A program made the position numbers and the translations under genes. A DNA stretch of 6,382 nt. Source: an uncultured Terrimonas sp. GTDB taxonomy: Bacteria > Bacteroidota > Bacteroidia > Chitinophagales > Chitinophagaceae. The notes below the pieces were generated by a model. That model made no database searches. It saw only the letters and a list, made by a program, of their open reading frames with translations, and was not told the origin of the DNA. The DNA lies in NCBI GenBank assembly GCA_946886925.1, contig CAMPJQ010000171.1, positions 1 through 6,382 of the forward strand. The letters are read 5' to 3'. Each line of letters opens with the position of its first letter. The first letter of the stretch is position 1. Positions 1 to 6,117 of this stretch are shown piece after piece.

Positions 1-51
1 TTCTTCATATAATAAACCGGCTACCTGTTTCTGACGCTTTCCTTCCTGCAT
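1..51 (-). CDS. rbfA: Ribosome-binding factor A, N-terminal fragment (cut by window edge)
   Basis: Reading the minus strand from the ATG at 51-49 gives 17 codons, open to the window edge: MQEGKRQKQVAGLLYEE. The start MQE-x-KRQKQVA-x-L matches my memory of the N-terminus of Bacteroidota RbfA, a small KH-fold protein that binds the 30S subunit and helps 16S rRNA maturation, notably during cold adaptation. The rest of the gene lies outside the window. No other ATG lies close upstream in this frame, and no Shine-Dalgarno sequence precedes it, as is usual in this phylum. It is transcribed away from the ABC exporter gene, with 63 bases between the two starts. The identification rests on 17 residues only; the reading frame and start are clear, while the family call depends on recall of the motif. 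Confidence 0.75.
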   Translation of the reverse strand, partial: MQEGKRQKQVAGLLYEE

Positions 52-114
52 TTCATTCAAGTTTAGTGGCTGTAAATTTACTTACTTTGCCGTTCAATTT
101 GATCAGCAAACATA
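52..114. promoter_or_regulatory. Divergent intergenic region, candidate promoters for rbfA and the ABC exporter
   Basis: These 63 bases must hold, or lie next to, the start signals of two divergent genes. On the plus strand TTACTTTG at 82-89 has one mismatch to the Bacteroidota -7 box TAnnTTTG, with TTTA at 62-65 as a possible -33 element 16 bases before it. On the minus strand TAAACTTG (complement of 58-65) also has one mismatch and lies 6 bases before the rbfA ATG. Neither is a perfect match, so these are candidates only. Confidence 0.3.
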
Positions 115-1923
115 ATGAAGAAATATTCGAGGATCTTTAATTACCTGAAACAATACCGTACGGAAATTGTTCTTTACTTTATTTGCATCATATTTTCCAT
201 TGTTTTTTCTGTTGTTTCGCTGGGCATGCTGGCCCCTTTTTTCGACCTTATTTTTATGGGAGATAGTGCCGGCATGGTGCCTAAAGCTGATAGCCCGCTT
301 ACAGCTTATATCCGTAAGCTTTTAATACTATGGGTTGGAGATTTAAATCCAAAAGGAGCATTGGCATTTATTTGTATTATTATAGTGAGTTCCATTTTAT
401 TAAAAAACCTGTTCCTCTATTTCTCTTTTAATATCCTCAATCCCGTAAAAAACAAAATTGTTAACACCCTTCGCTCAGAACTATATTATAAAATACTGGG
501 ATTGCCTATTGGCTATTTTACCGAAAAAAGAAAGGGCGATCTCATTAGCCGTATTACCAATGATGTAGCAGAGGTTGAGGTTTCGCTTGTTGGGGCGTTG
601 GAGGGCTGGATACGTGATCCGTTAACGATTTTAATAAATTTTGCTGTTTTATTTTACATCAGTCCGCAATTAACACTTGCTATTCTGGTTTGTATTCCGC
701 TTGTGGGCTTTGTTTTAGGACGTATTTCGCGTTCGCTGAAAAAACAATCCAATGAGGCTGCTATAAAATTGGGCGAATCGTTATCGGTATTAGATGAAAC
801 ACTCAATGGATTGCGGGTGATTAAAGCATTTAATATTGAAACTTTATTAAGGGGCAGGTTTGGAAAAATAAATGATGAATTGTTGTATGCAAAAAACAAG
901 ATAAGCCGGCGCCGCGACATGGCCTCTCCTATGTCGGAATTTCTGGGGGTATTGGTTTTTGTAGGTATTTTATGGTTTGGCGGTCAAATGGTACTGGGTA
1001 ACCAGCTTGCTTTATCTCCTTCCATGTTTCTTGCCTACCTCGCCATGTTTTACAATATCATTAATCCTGTAAAAACATTATCCACCTCTTTCAGCAACAT
1101 GCAAAAAGGATCTTCGGCTATTGTACGCATAGAAGAAATATTAAAAACAAAAGTAACGGTAGATGATAATCCCAATGGGAAACAACTGCTCTCTTTTAAC
1201 AGCCAAATTGAATTTCGCGATGCAAGTTTCGCTTACGACGATGCTGTAATACTCAATAAGATCAATCTTGTTATAGGAAAAGGCAAAACGGTTGCCCTGG
1301 TGGGTTCTTCGGGCGCAGGTAAATCTACACTGGCCGACCTTGTACCCCGTTTCCATGATGTAACCGGGGGGGAAGTGCTGATAGATGGCATCAATATTAA
1401 AGACTATTCGCTGCACTCGGTGCGCAGCTTAATGAGTATTGTTACACAGGAACCTATTCTTTTTAACGATACCATTGCCAGTAATATAGCACTGGGTCAG
1501 CAGAACGCGACAATGGAAGAAATTATTCACGCGGCAAAAATTGCCAATGCACACGATTTCATTGTAAAAAAAGAAGGTGGGTACAACAGCAATATCGGCG
1601 ACAGGGGAACGAAACTGAGCGGTGGGGAAAGGCAACGGCTTACCATTGCAAGAGCGGTACTAAAAAATCCTCCCATTCTTATATTAGACGAGGCTACCTC
1701 ATCGCTGGATACTGAAAGCGAGCGCTTAGTACAGGATGCCATAAACAATCTTATGGCCGACCGTACGTCTATCGTAATTGCGCACCGGCTGTCTACTGTT
1801 CGCCATGCAGATGAAATACTGGTGCTGCAAAAAGGTGAAATTGCCGAAAGAGGAACCCACGACCAGTTGCTGGCAATGAACGGCAAATATCGCCGGCTGG
1901 TGGAAATGCAGGAAGTGAGGTAG
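115..1923 (+). CDS. msbA: MsbA-type ABC exporter, fused membrane and ATPase domains
   Basis: A 602-residue half-transporter that would act as a homodimer in the inner membrane, using ATP to export a lipid or other amphipathic substrate. The N-terminal type I exporter membrane domain has about six hydrophobic segments, near residues 18-39, 83-105, 169-182, 184-203, 276-290 and 302-316. The C-terminal ATPase domain is complete: A-loop Tyr374, Walker A GSSGAGKST at 397-405 (Lys403), Q-loop Gln445, signature LSGGERQ at 501-507, Walker B ILILDE at 521-526 (Glu526), D-loop SSLD at 529-532 and H-loop His557. The length is normal for MsbA (about 580-610). The ATG at 115 gives a standard N-terminus (MKKYSRIFNYLK) and has no Shine-Dalgarno. 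It diverges from rbfA and converges on the GNAT gene. MsbA, the lipid A core flippase, is the usual name for this type, but drug or other lipid exporters look alike, so the symbol is less certain than the family. Confidence 0.88.
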   Translation: MKKYSRIFNYLKQYRTEIVLYFICIIFSIVFSVVSLGMLAPFFDLIFMGDSAGMVPKADSPLTAYIRKLLILWVGDLNPKGALAFICIIIVSSILLKNLFLYFSFNILNPVKNKIVNTLRSELYYKILGLPIGYFTEKRKGDLISRITNDVAEVEVSLVGALEGWIRDPLTILINFAVLFYISPQLTLAILVCIPLVGFVLGRISRSLKKQSNEAAIKLGESLSVLDETLNGLRVIKAFNIETLLRGRFGKINDELLYAKNKISRRRDMASPMSEFLGVLVFVGILWFGGQMVLGNQLALSPSMFLAYLAMFYNIINPVKTLSTSFSNMQKGSSAIVRIEEILKTKVTVDDNPNGKQLLSFNSQIEFRDASFAYDDAVILNKINLVIGKGKTVALVGSSGAGKSTLADLVPRFHDVTGGEVLIDGINIKDYSLHSVRSLMSIVTQEPILFNDTIASNIALGQQNATMEEIIHAAKIANAHDFIVKKEGGYNSNIGDRGTKLSGGERQRLTIARAVLKNPPILILDEATSSLDTESERLVQDAINNLMADRTSIVIAHRLSTVRHADEILVLQKGEIAERGTHDQLLAMNGKYRRLVEMQEVR

Positions 1924-1931
1924 AAGAAATT

Positions 1932-1978
1932 AAATGTGGAAATGTGGGAATGTGAAATTTGAAAATTTGAAAATGGGG
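1932..1978 (+). repeat. Degenerate 8-base tandem repeat after the ABC exporter
   Basis: Starting 8 bases after the exporter stop codon, the sequence runs AAATGTGG, AAATGTGG, GAATGTG, AAATTTGA, AAATTTGA, AAATGGGG: units of about 8 bases following the pattern AAATnnGn. Two exact pairs are visible (1932-1947 and 1955-1970). No protein reading is plausible. Similar A/T-rich repeats of this style occur, to my recollection, between genes in Bacteroidota genomes; function unknown. Confidence 0.7.
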
Positions 1979-2000
1979 AAAAATGGAAGTTGATGCAGTT

Positions 2001-2028
2001 GGTACAGACGAAAGGAGGGTCAGACCGA
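2001..2028 (+). repeat. GTAC module of the intergenic repeat family, left copy
   Basis: The order GTAC, GACG, a 7-base spacer, GGTC and ACCGA at 2001-2027 resembles the reverse complement of 6147-6177, where GTAC, GACG, GTC and ACCGA recur in the same order. The match is gapped and short, so homology is an inference. At this site the module lies before the core repeat; at the right-hand site it lies on the other side of the core. Confidence 0.4.
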
Positions 2029-2037
2029 GTCTAAACG

Positions 2038-2131
2038 CAAAGCACCAAAAGACAAATCACAAGAACCAAACCTGTCCGCCGGGGCGGATAAATATCAAAT
2101 CCGAAAGCTTAAGCTCTAAATCCGAAGCCCA
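2038..2131 (+). repeat. Core of intergenic repeat element, left copy
   Basis: This stretch aligns with the reverse complement of 6219-6302. Shared blocks in order are CAAAGCACCA (exact), an A/C-rich variable part ending in ACCAA, CCTGTCCG-n-n-G-n-GGCGGATAAA, and CTnAAATCCGAAGC. The nonamer AAATCCGAA occurs twice here (2097-2105 and 2118-2126) and three more times, as its complement, on the right. The element is non-coding and lies between two convergent genes. The copies differ in the A/C-rich spacer and at the tips of the hairpin, so this copy is older or separately derived relative to the two nearly identical right-hand copies. Confidence 0.75.
2073..2090. terminator. GC-rich hairpin, possible terminator between convergent genes
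   Basis: TCCGCC at 2075-2080 pairs with GGCGGA at 2083-2088 (in practice a 5-base stem with a CGGG loop), and the stem can be lengthened by a G-T wobble and a T-A pair to 2073-2090. It is the strongest hairpin in the gap between the convergent exporter and GNAT genes. No clean run of T follows on the plus strand; on the minus strand the following sequence is only moderately T-rich. It may instead simply be the structural heart of the repeat element in which it sits. Confidence 0.3.
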
Positions 2132-2153
2132 CCTGTAACCTGTAACCTGTAAC
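2132..2153 (+). repeat. CCTGTAA heptamer array, three units
   Basis: CCTGTAA is repeated three times in tandem (2132-2138, 2139-2145, 2146-2152) and continues with one further C. The array is bracketed by an exact 10-base direct repeat, CCGAAGCCCA, at 2122-2131 and 2154-2163. It ends 13 bases from the stop codon of the GNAT gene. The complementary heptamer TTACAGG is repeated twice just after the stop of the TIM-barrel gene at 6118-6131. Confidence 0.85.
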
Positions 2154-2166
2154 CCGAAGCCCACTG

Positions 2167-2598
2167 CTATCTCAATCTCTTCTCCATTACATAGTGAGCA
2201 ATGGTTATTTCGTAAAACTCATCACCTGAAATAGCATATCCGAATTTCTGGTAAAATCCCACCGCCGATTTGCGGGCATGCATCATTATGGTTTGGTACC
2301 CTTTGTCTCTGGCTACATTTTCTGCAAAATTCATTAAGGTAGCGCCTATGCCTTTTTTTTGAAGATTGCTGCTTACTGCCATTTGCCGAAGCCTGCAGGC
2401 TTCGGCGCCTGCGCGGGTAAGCAGACAGCAGCCAATAAGCTTTTCGTCTTCAAAAGCGCCAATCAGCACATCATCTTTTTCACGATTGAGTTCTTCAGGA
2501 TCAAAATAAAGCCCCAGGGGCTTGCGCAATATCTCATCACGCAGTTCAATCATCTGCTGGTATTCTTTTGAATCATGATCAATAATTTTTAAAGGCAT
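2167..2598 (-). CDS. GNAT family N-acetyltransferase
   Basis: A 143-residue, single-domain, presumably cytoplasmic enzyme of the Gcn5-related acetyltransferase superfamily, which moves an acetyl group from acetyl-CoA to an amine. Motif A is clear: LRQMAVSSNLQ leads into the pyrophosphate-binding loop QKKGIG at residues 80-85. The C-terminal half has the usual pattern of a strand ending in MHARKSA (106-112), then VGFYQKFGY (113-121), and an ending with an EITIAHYVMEKRL-type tail (130-142). This tail (D/E-F-x-E-I-x-I-x-HY-x-M) resembles the ElaA/YjcF group as I remember it. The ATG at 2598 gives a compact N-terminus, and the length is normal for the family. The substrate cannot be read from the sequence. 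The gene stands alone: convergent with the ABC exporter, divergent from acpP. Confidence 0.88.
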   Translation of the reverse strand: MPLKIIDHDSKEYQQMIELRDEILRKPLGLYFDPEELNREKDDVLIGAFEDEKLIGCCLLTRAGAEACRLRQMAVSSNLQKKGIGATLMNFAENVARDKGYQTIMMHARKSAVGFYQKFGYAISGDEFYEITIAHYVMEKRLR

Positions 2599-2610
2599 AC
2601 TGTGAATTTA

Positions 2611-2618
2611 CAAGTGTA
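2611..2618 (-). promoter_or_regulatory. Weak candidate -7 box for the GNAT gene
   Basis: The minus-strand reading of this site is TACACTTG, one mismatch from the Bacteroidota -7 consensus TAnnTTTG. It lies only 12 bases before the ATG, implying a very short leader. The nearest TTG-type upstream element is spaced too closely (13 bases), so support is weak. Confidence 0.25.
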
Positions 2619-2763
2619 TTGTTTAAAAATACAAAAAAGCGGTATAAATGCCATCGTGTATTTTTGGTCAAAGAAGCAGGCTGGTAGCAGGGCTGCTCTG
2701 TAAATTATAGCCCCTAAGCGCGAGGGTAAATAATTATCTTTTACAGACAAACTCAAATAGATA

Positions 2764-2792
2764 TTGTTTTTACCTCAAAAACTATATTTTTG
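2764..2792 (+). promoter_or_regulatory. Bacteroidota-type promoter of acpP-fabF
   Basis: TATTTTTG at 2785-2792 is a perfect match to the primary sigma factor -7 consensus TAnnTTTG, and TTG at 2764-2766 is a good -33 element 18 bases before it. Transcription would begin near 2798-2800, giving a leader of about 21-23 bases before the acpP ATG at 2821. The leader is A/T-rich and lacks a Shine-Dalgarno, as is common for strongly expressed genes in this phylum. A second TATTTTTG at 2659-2666 has no matching -33 element and is less likely. Confidence 0.75.
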
Positions 2793-2820
2793 CACCCAGT
2801 ATTAACCAAATTTTACAACC

Positions 2821-3057
2821 ATGTCTGACATTGCAACAAGAGTTAAGAAGATTATTGTTGACAAACTCGGTGTTGATGAAGCTGAGGTAACCCCTGAAGC
2901 ATCTTTCACCAATGATCTGGGTGCTGATTCATTAGACACCGTAGAACTGATCATGGAATTCGAAAAAGAATTCAATATTTCTATTCCTGATGAGCAAGCC
3001 GAGACCATTACTACTGTAGGGCAGTCTATTGCTTATCTTGAAGAACATGCAAAGTAA
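2821..3057 (+). CDS. acpP: Acyl carrier protein
   Basis: A 78-residue acidic protein that carries growing acyl chains as thioesters on 4'-phosphopantetheine during type II fatty acid synthesis in the cytoplasm. The attachment site is Ser37 in the motif [11 protein letters not shown] (33-43), which matches the family signature; holo-ACP synthase would modify it. The helix that follows ([18 protein letters not shown]) is the conserved acidic recognition helix that docks with partner enzymes. Length and composition are normal and nothing is missing. The ATG at 2821 follows a strong promoter. fabF, whose product uses acyl-AcpP as substrate, starts 39 bases after the stop codon, so the two are most likely co-transcribed. 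Confidence 0.97.
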   Translation: MSDIATRVKKIIVDKLGVDEAEVTPEASFTNDLGADSLDTVELIMEFEKEFNISIPDEQAETITTVGQSIAYLEEHAK

Positions 3058-3096
3058 TTTTCTCCCCATTTCCACTGATCGCAGGCAAACTTGCTT

Positions 3097-4350
3097 ATGG
3101 ATTTAAAAAGAGTTGTTGTAACGGGCATTGGTGCCTTAACCCCTTTGGGAAATTCTGTGTCCGAGTATTGGCATGGACTTATTCATGGCGTTTCGGGTGC
3201 CAATCCTATTACTTTATTTGATGCTTCAAAGTTCAAAACAAGGTTTGCCTGCGAATTAAAAAACTTTGAGCCCACCGATTTCTTAGACAGAAAAGAATCC
3301 CGTAAAATGGACCGCTTCACCCAAACTGCATTGGTATGCAGCGATGAGGCGGTAAAGAATGCGGGTATCAGTAAGGAAACAGTTAATCCTGACAGGGTTG
3401 GAGTTATTTTTTCGAGCGGAATCGGCGGGTTAATTACTTTTCAGCAGGAAGTAACGGAGTTTGCAAAAGGAGACGGTACTCCCCGGTTTAACCCGTTCTT
3501 TATTCCTAAAATGATCCTTGATATTGCGGCAGGGCAAATATCTATGCGTCATGGTTTCCGCGGACCTAATTATGCCGTAGTATCAGCCTGCGCTTCTTCT
3601 ACCCATGCTATTATGGATGCTTTTAACCTTATTCGCCTGGGTAAGGCAGATATTATATTGGCTGGAGGAAGCGAAAGTGTGATCAAAGAAGCCGGAGTAG
3701 GTGGATTTAATGCAATGAAAGCGCTTAGTGAACGGAACGATGATCCGCAAACCGCATCCCGGCCTTTTGATAAAGACCGCGACGGTTTTGTGATTGGCGA
3801 GGGTGCAGGTATGCTGGTAATGGAGAGTTTGGAGCATGCAATAGCCCGTGGTGCCAATATTGTGTGTGAAATTGCAGGCGCAGGCGCCACTGCCGATGCC
3901 CACCACATTACGGCCCCTCATCCCGAAGGACTGGGCGCCAAAAATGTAATGTTCGCTACCCTTGATGATGCTGGTATGAAGCCTGAAGACATTGATTATA
4001 TTAATGTGCACGGTACTTCTACTCCCCTTGGCGATATTTCAGAGGTAAAAGCCATACAGGCTGTTTTTGGTGAACATGCCTATAATCTTAATATCAGCTC
4101 TACCAAATCCATGACAGGCCATTTGTTGGGTGCTGCCGGTGTTATTGAGGCTATTGCCTGCGTGCTGGCAGTAAAAAATGACATTGTTCCTCCTACCATC
4201 AACCATTTTACCGATGATGAGGGGCTTGATCCGAAACTCAATTTCACTTTTTGGAAAGCTCAAAAACGTATCGTTCGTGCAGCACTAAGCAATACCTTTG
4301 GCTTTGGCGGGCACAATGCTTCGGTGATCGTAAAAAAATATTCCGCCTGA
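3097..4350 (+). CDS. fabF: 3-oxoacyl-[ACP] synthase II (beta-ketoacyl-ACP synthase)
   Basis: A 417-residue condensing enzyme that joins malonyl-ACP to acyl-ACP with loss of CO2, extending fatty acids by two carbons; it works as a cytoplasmic homodimer. The Cys-His-His triad is present: Cys165 in VSACASSTHA, His305 in NVHGTSTPLGD and His342 in KSMTGHLLGAAG, with Lys337 nearby, each offset by two from the E. coli numbering (163, 303, 340, 335). The glycine-rich C-terminus (NTFGFGGHNAS) is also typical. I chose the ATG at 3097, giving MDLKRVVVTGIG, over an in-frame TTG two codons earlier (3091) because family members start this way. It follows acpP by 39 bases and is probably read from the same promoter. 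The specific FabF assignment rather than FabB rests on length, overall sequence and the acpP neighbour. Confidence 0.95.
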   Translation: MDLKRVVVTGIGALTPLGNSVSEYWHGLIHGVSGANPITLFDASKFKTRFACELKNFEPTDFLDRKESRKMDRFTQTALVCSDEAVKNAGISKETVNPDRVGVIFSSGIGGLITFQQEVTEFAKGDGTPRFNPFFIPKMILDIAAGQISMRHGFRGPNYAVVSACASSTHAIMDAFNLIRLGKADIILAGGSESVIKEAGVGGFNAMKALSERNDDPQTASRPFDKDRDGFVIGEGAGMLVMESLEHAIARGANIVCEIAGAGATADAHHITAPHPEGLGAKNVMFATLDDAGMKPEDIDYINVHGTSTPLGDISEVKAIQAVFGEHAYNLNISSTKSMTGHLLGAAGVIEAIACVLAVKNDIVPPTINHFTDDEGLDPKLNFTFWKAQKRIVRAALSNTFGFGGHNASVIVKKYSA

Positions 4351-4352
4351 TT

Positions 4353-4394
4353 TTAACGTTAAGCCCATTGAATGCATGCAACTCTTAAAGAGTT
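4353..4394. promoter_or_regulatory. Cluster of three perfect palindromes between fabF and rnc
   Basis: Within 42 bases, starting two bases after the fabF stop, are TTAACGTTAA (4353-4362), TGCATGCA (4373-4380) and AACTCTT-A-AAGAGTT (4380-4394). The last can form a 5-base-pair hairpin with a TTAAA loop and ends four bases before the rnc -7 box, covering the region where a -33 element would be expected. They could be operator sites, a weak terminator/attenuator, or an RNA structure in a read-through transcript. No T-run follows, so a standard intrinsic terminator is unlikely. Confidence 0.45.
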
Positions 4395-4398
4395 ACTT

Positions 4399-4406
4399 TA
4401 CATTTG
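4399..4406 (+). promoter_or_regulatory. Candidate -7 box of an rnc promoter
   Basis: TACATTTG is a perfect match to the Bacteroidota -7 consensus TAnnTTTG. No good TTG-type -33 element lies 17-20 bases upstream; that space is filled by an inverted repeat. Transcription would begin near 4412-4414, leaving a leader of about 30 bases before the GTG at 4443. The box overlaps the furthest upstream in-frame TTG of the rnc reading frame (4404), so that TTG could not serve as the start on a transcript from here. Confidence 0.5.
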
Positions 4407-4442
4407 TGGTATATAACTCCTAAATTCATCCATTTGGCATTA

Positions 4443-5168
4443 GTGCGGTATTTTATTCAATATCTTGGAATAGACAAAACCAACCGGTCCTTTTATAAAC
4501 AATTATGCAATGTACTGGGTTTTGCCCCTGGCACGCTTTCCCTTTATAAAACAGCTTTAAGTCATCGTTCTGTAAAAGAAAGTGCAGACGAAAACAATGA
4601 GCGCCTCGAATATTTGGGCGATGCTATTCTTAGCGGGATAGTGGCCGATTATCTTTTTAGAAGATACCCCTATAAAGGAGAAGGCTTTTTAACGGAAATG
4701 CGCAGCAAAATGGTAAATCGCCAAACTCTTAATGAGATTGCTGTAAAAATGGGTCTAAAAAAAATTACAATTTATAACAAAAGCGACGGGTCGTTAAAAG
4801 TGAGCCAGATTTTCGGCAACACCCTGGAGGCATTGGTTGGAGCTATTTATACGGATAAGGGATTCAATCAAACCAAACAATGGGTATTAAAGCGCATCAT
4901 TATTCCTCATATGTTTATTGAAGACCTGGAAACCTTAGAGATCAATCATAAAAATAAATTGTATGGTTGGGCTAATAAGAATGGAAAGAACCTGGAATTT
5001 GAAACCCTCGAAGAACGTTTTGAAAATGGCAGGCGGTTGTTTACTGTGGGCGCAGTGGTAGACGGAGAACTGATAGCAGAAGGGAAGGCGTTTAATAAAA
5101 AAGATGCAAGCCAGGTAGCTTCGCAGATCGCCGTAGATAAATTGGGGCTGGGCAAGGCAGAGGAATAG
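4443..5168 (+). CDS. rnc: Ribonuclease III
   Basis: A double-strand-specific endoribonuclease of about 241 residues that processes rRNA precursors and other duplex RNA, acting as a dimer. Numbered from the GTG at 4443, the catalytic domain carries the signature NERLEYLGD at 52-60 (metal ligands Glu56 and Asp60) and FGNTLEALVGAIYTD at 124-138 (Glu129). The usual Asp of the second motif is Asn126. The double-stranded RNA binding domain covers about 170-236 and ends in KKDASQVASQIAVDKL. No in-frame ATG occurs before the signature, so the start must be non-ATG: GTG 4443 (preferred), TTG 4434 or TTG 4404; the last overlaps a promoter box. The first 30 residues (RYFIQYLGIDK...FYKQLCNVLGF) match the N-terminal extent I recall for Bacteroidota RNase III. 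It lies 92 bases after fabF and may be transcribed both with it and from its own promoter. The family is certain, the exact start less so. Confidence 0.93.
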   Translation: MRYFIQYLGIDKTNRSFYKQLCNVLGFAPGTLSLYKTALSHRSVKESADENNERLEYLGDAILSGIVADYLFRRYPYKGEGFLTEMRSKMVNRQTLNEIAVKMGLKKITIYNKSDGSLKVSQIFGNTLEALVGAIYTDKGFNQTKQWVLKRIIIPHMFIEDLETLEINHKNKLYGWANKNGKNLEFETLEERFENGRRLFTVGAVVDGELIAEGKAFNKKDASQVASQIAVDKLGLGKAEE

Positions 5169-5230
5169 GAGATACTTATAATTTATTGTTGACAGGTTAG
5201 TGTTTTCAAATCATAATCTCAAATCAAATT

Positions 5231-6112
5231 ATGCCCCGTTTAGCCGCGTTTCCCAAAGCATTTATGCAGGCACTTTGTAAAGATGGAACAATGACCGTTT
5301 CTGAATGGATATCACTTGCCGCGAAATTGGATATTGATGGACTCGAATGGTATGCCGGTTTTTTGGAAATGGCCGATCGGGGCAACTGGGTGCGTTTCAG
5401 AAAGGAAGTGGAAGATCATGGAAAAGTAATTCCTATGATGTGCTGCTCGCCCGATTTTACACATCCCGACGCCAAATTCCGGGAAAAAGAAATAATCAAA
5501 CAAAAAAGCTGGATTGATATGACCTATACCCTGGGTGGATCTTATTGCAGGGTATTATCTGGCCAGCGCCGGCCCGAATTATCTGTTGAGGAAGGCGTTA
5601 AGCTTGCAGCCGATTGCATTTATGAATGTTTGCCTTATGCCCAGGAGCGTGGTATTACGCTGATCCTGGAAAATCACTACAAAGATGATTTTTGGGAGTA
5701 CCCCGAATTTGCACAAAAAATGGATGTATTCTGTAAGCTTGTAGATAGCATTGATCATCCCAATTTTGGAGTAAACTACGACCCCAGCAATACCTACCTG
5801 GCGGGTGAGGACCCATTGGAGTTACTATACAAAGTATCAAACAGGGTAGTAACCATGCATGCCAGCGACCGCTATTTGAAAGAAGGTACTATTGAAGACC
5901 TTAGAAAGGAAGAAGGTGGCGCTGCAGGATATGCCAAAAGACTAAGTCATGGTGAAATAGGCAAAGGACTCAATGATTACGATGCCATTTTTACGGAATT
6001 AAAAAGAGTGGGTTTTGATAGCTGGATAAGCATTGAAGACGGTGTGGATGGCATGGATCAACTGGAGCGCAGCGTATCTTTTTTGAGAAAGAAGATCAGT
6101 CAATACTGGTGA
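5231..6112 (+). CDS. TIM-barrel sugar phosphate isomerase/epimerase family protein
   Basis: A 293-residue protein of the xylose isomerase-like / AP endonuclease family 2 TIM-barrel superfamily, probably a cytoplasmic metal-dependent isomerase or epimerase. The expected metal ligands lie at the ends of successive strands: Glu147 in LILENH, Asp184 in VNYDPSN, His210 in VTMHASD and Glu269 in ISIEDG. A loop at 239-246 (SHGEIGKG) matches the G-x-G-x-(I/V) segment seen before the last strand in this superfamily. The start MPRLAAFPKAF and the early strand DIDGLEWY (34-41) fit the family. There is no signal peptide, which argues against the exported Bacteroidota members. It follows rnc by 62 bases in the same direction with no convincing promoter between (TATTGTTG at 5184-5191 has one mismatch), so read-through is possible. 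The substrate is unknown; nothing nearby is sugar metabolism. Confidence 0.85.
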   Translation: MPRLAAFPKAFMQALCKDGTMTVSEWISLAAKLDIDGLEWYAGFLEMADRGNWVRFRKEVEDHGKVIPMMCCSPDFTHPDAKFREKEIIKQKSWIDMTYTLGGSYCRVLSGQRRPELSVEEGVKLAADCIYECLPYAQERGITLILENHYKDDFWEYPEFAQKMDVFCKLVDSIDHPNFGVNYDPSNTYLAGEDPLELLYKVSNRVVTMHASDRYLKEGTIEDLRKEEGGAAGYAKRLSHGEIGKGLNDYDAIFTELKRVGFDSWISIEDGVDGMDQLERSVSFLRKKISQYW

Positions 6113-6117
6113 GCAAG

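Noticed and set aside
1527..1886. 119-codon minus-strand open frame inside the ABC exporter gene
   Set aside because: It overlaps the conserved ATPase motifs on the plus strand and its translation shows no family features.
1932..2163. CRISPR array
   Set aside because: The repeats are 7-8 bases and directly tandem with no unique spacers of regular size, and no cas genes are nearby.
2359..2571. 70-codon plus-strand open frame opposite the GNAT gene
   Set aside because: The minus-strand GNAT frame carries a clear acetyl-CoA binding loop; the plus frame has no features and is a shadow.
2599..2820. Hidden small gene or RNA gene between GNAT and acpP
   Set aside because: No open frame with a plausible start, no tRNA-like fold and no riboswitch pattern was seen; the space is adequately explained as divergent promoters.
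3583..4011. Long minus-strand open frames inside fabF (also 3570-3908)
   Set aside because: They lie opposite a fully conserved FabF including its catalytic residues, have no recognisable domain, and arise from codon bias of the real gene.
4380..4394. Intrinsic terminator after fabF
   Set aside because: The hairpin AACTCTTAAAGAGTT is short and A/T-rich and is not followed by a T-run, so it lacks the features of an intrinsic terminator.
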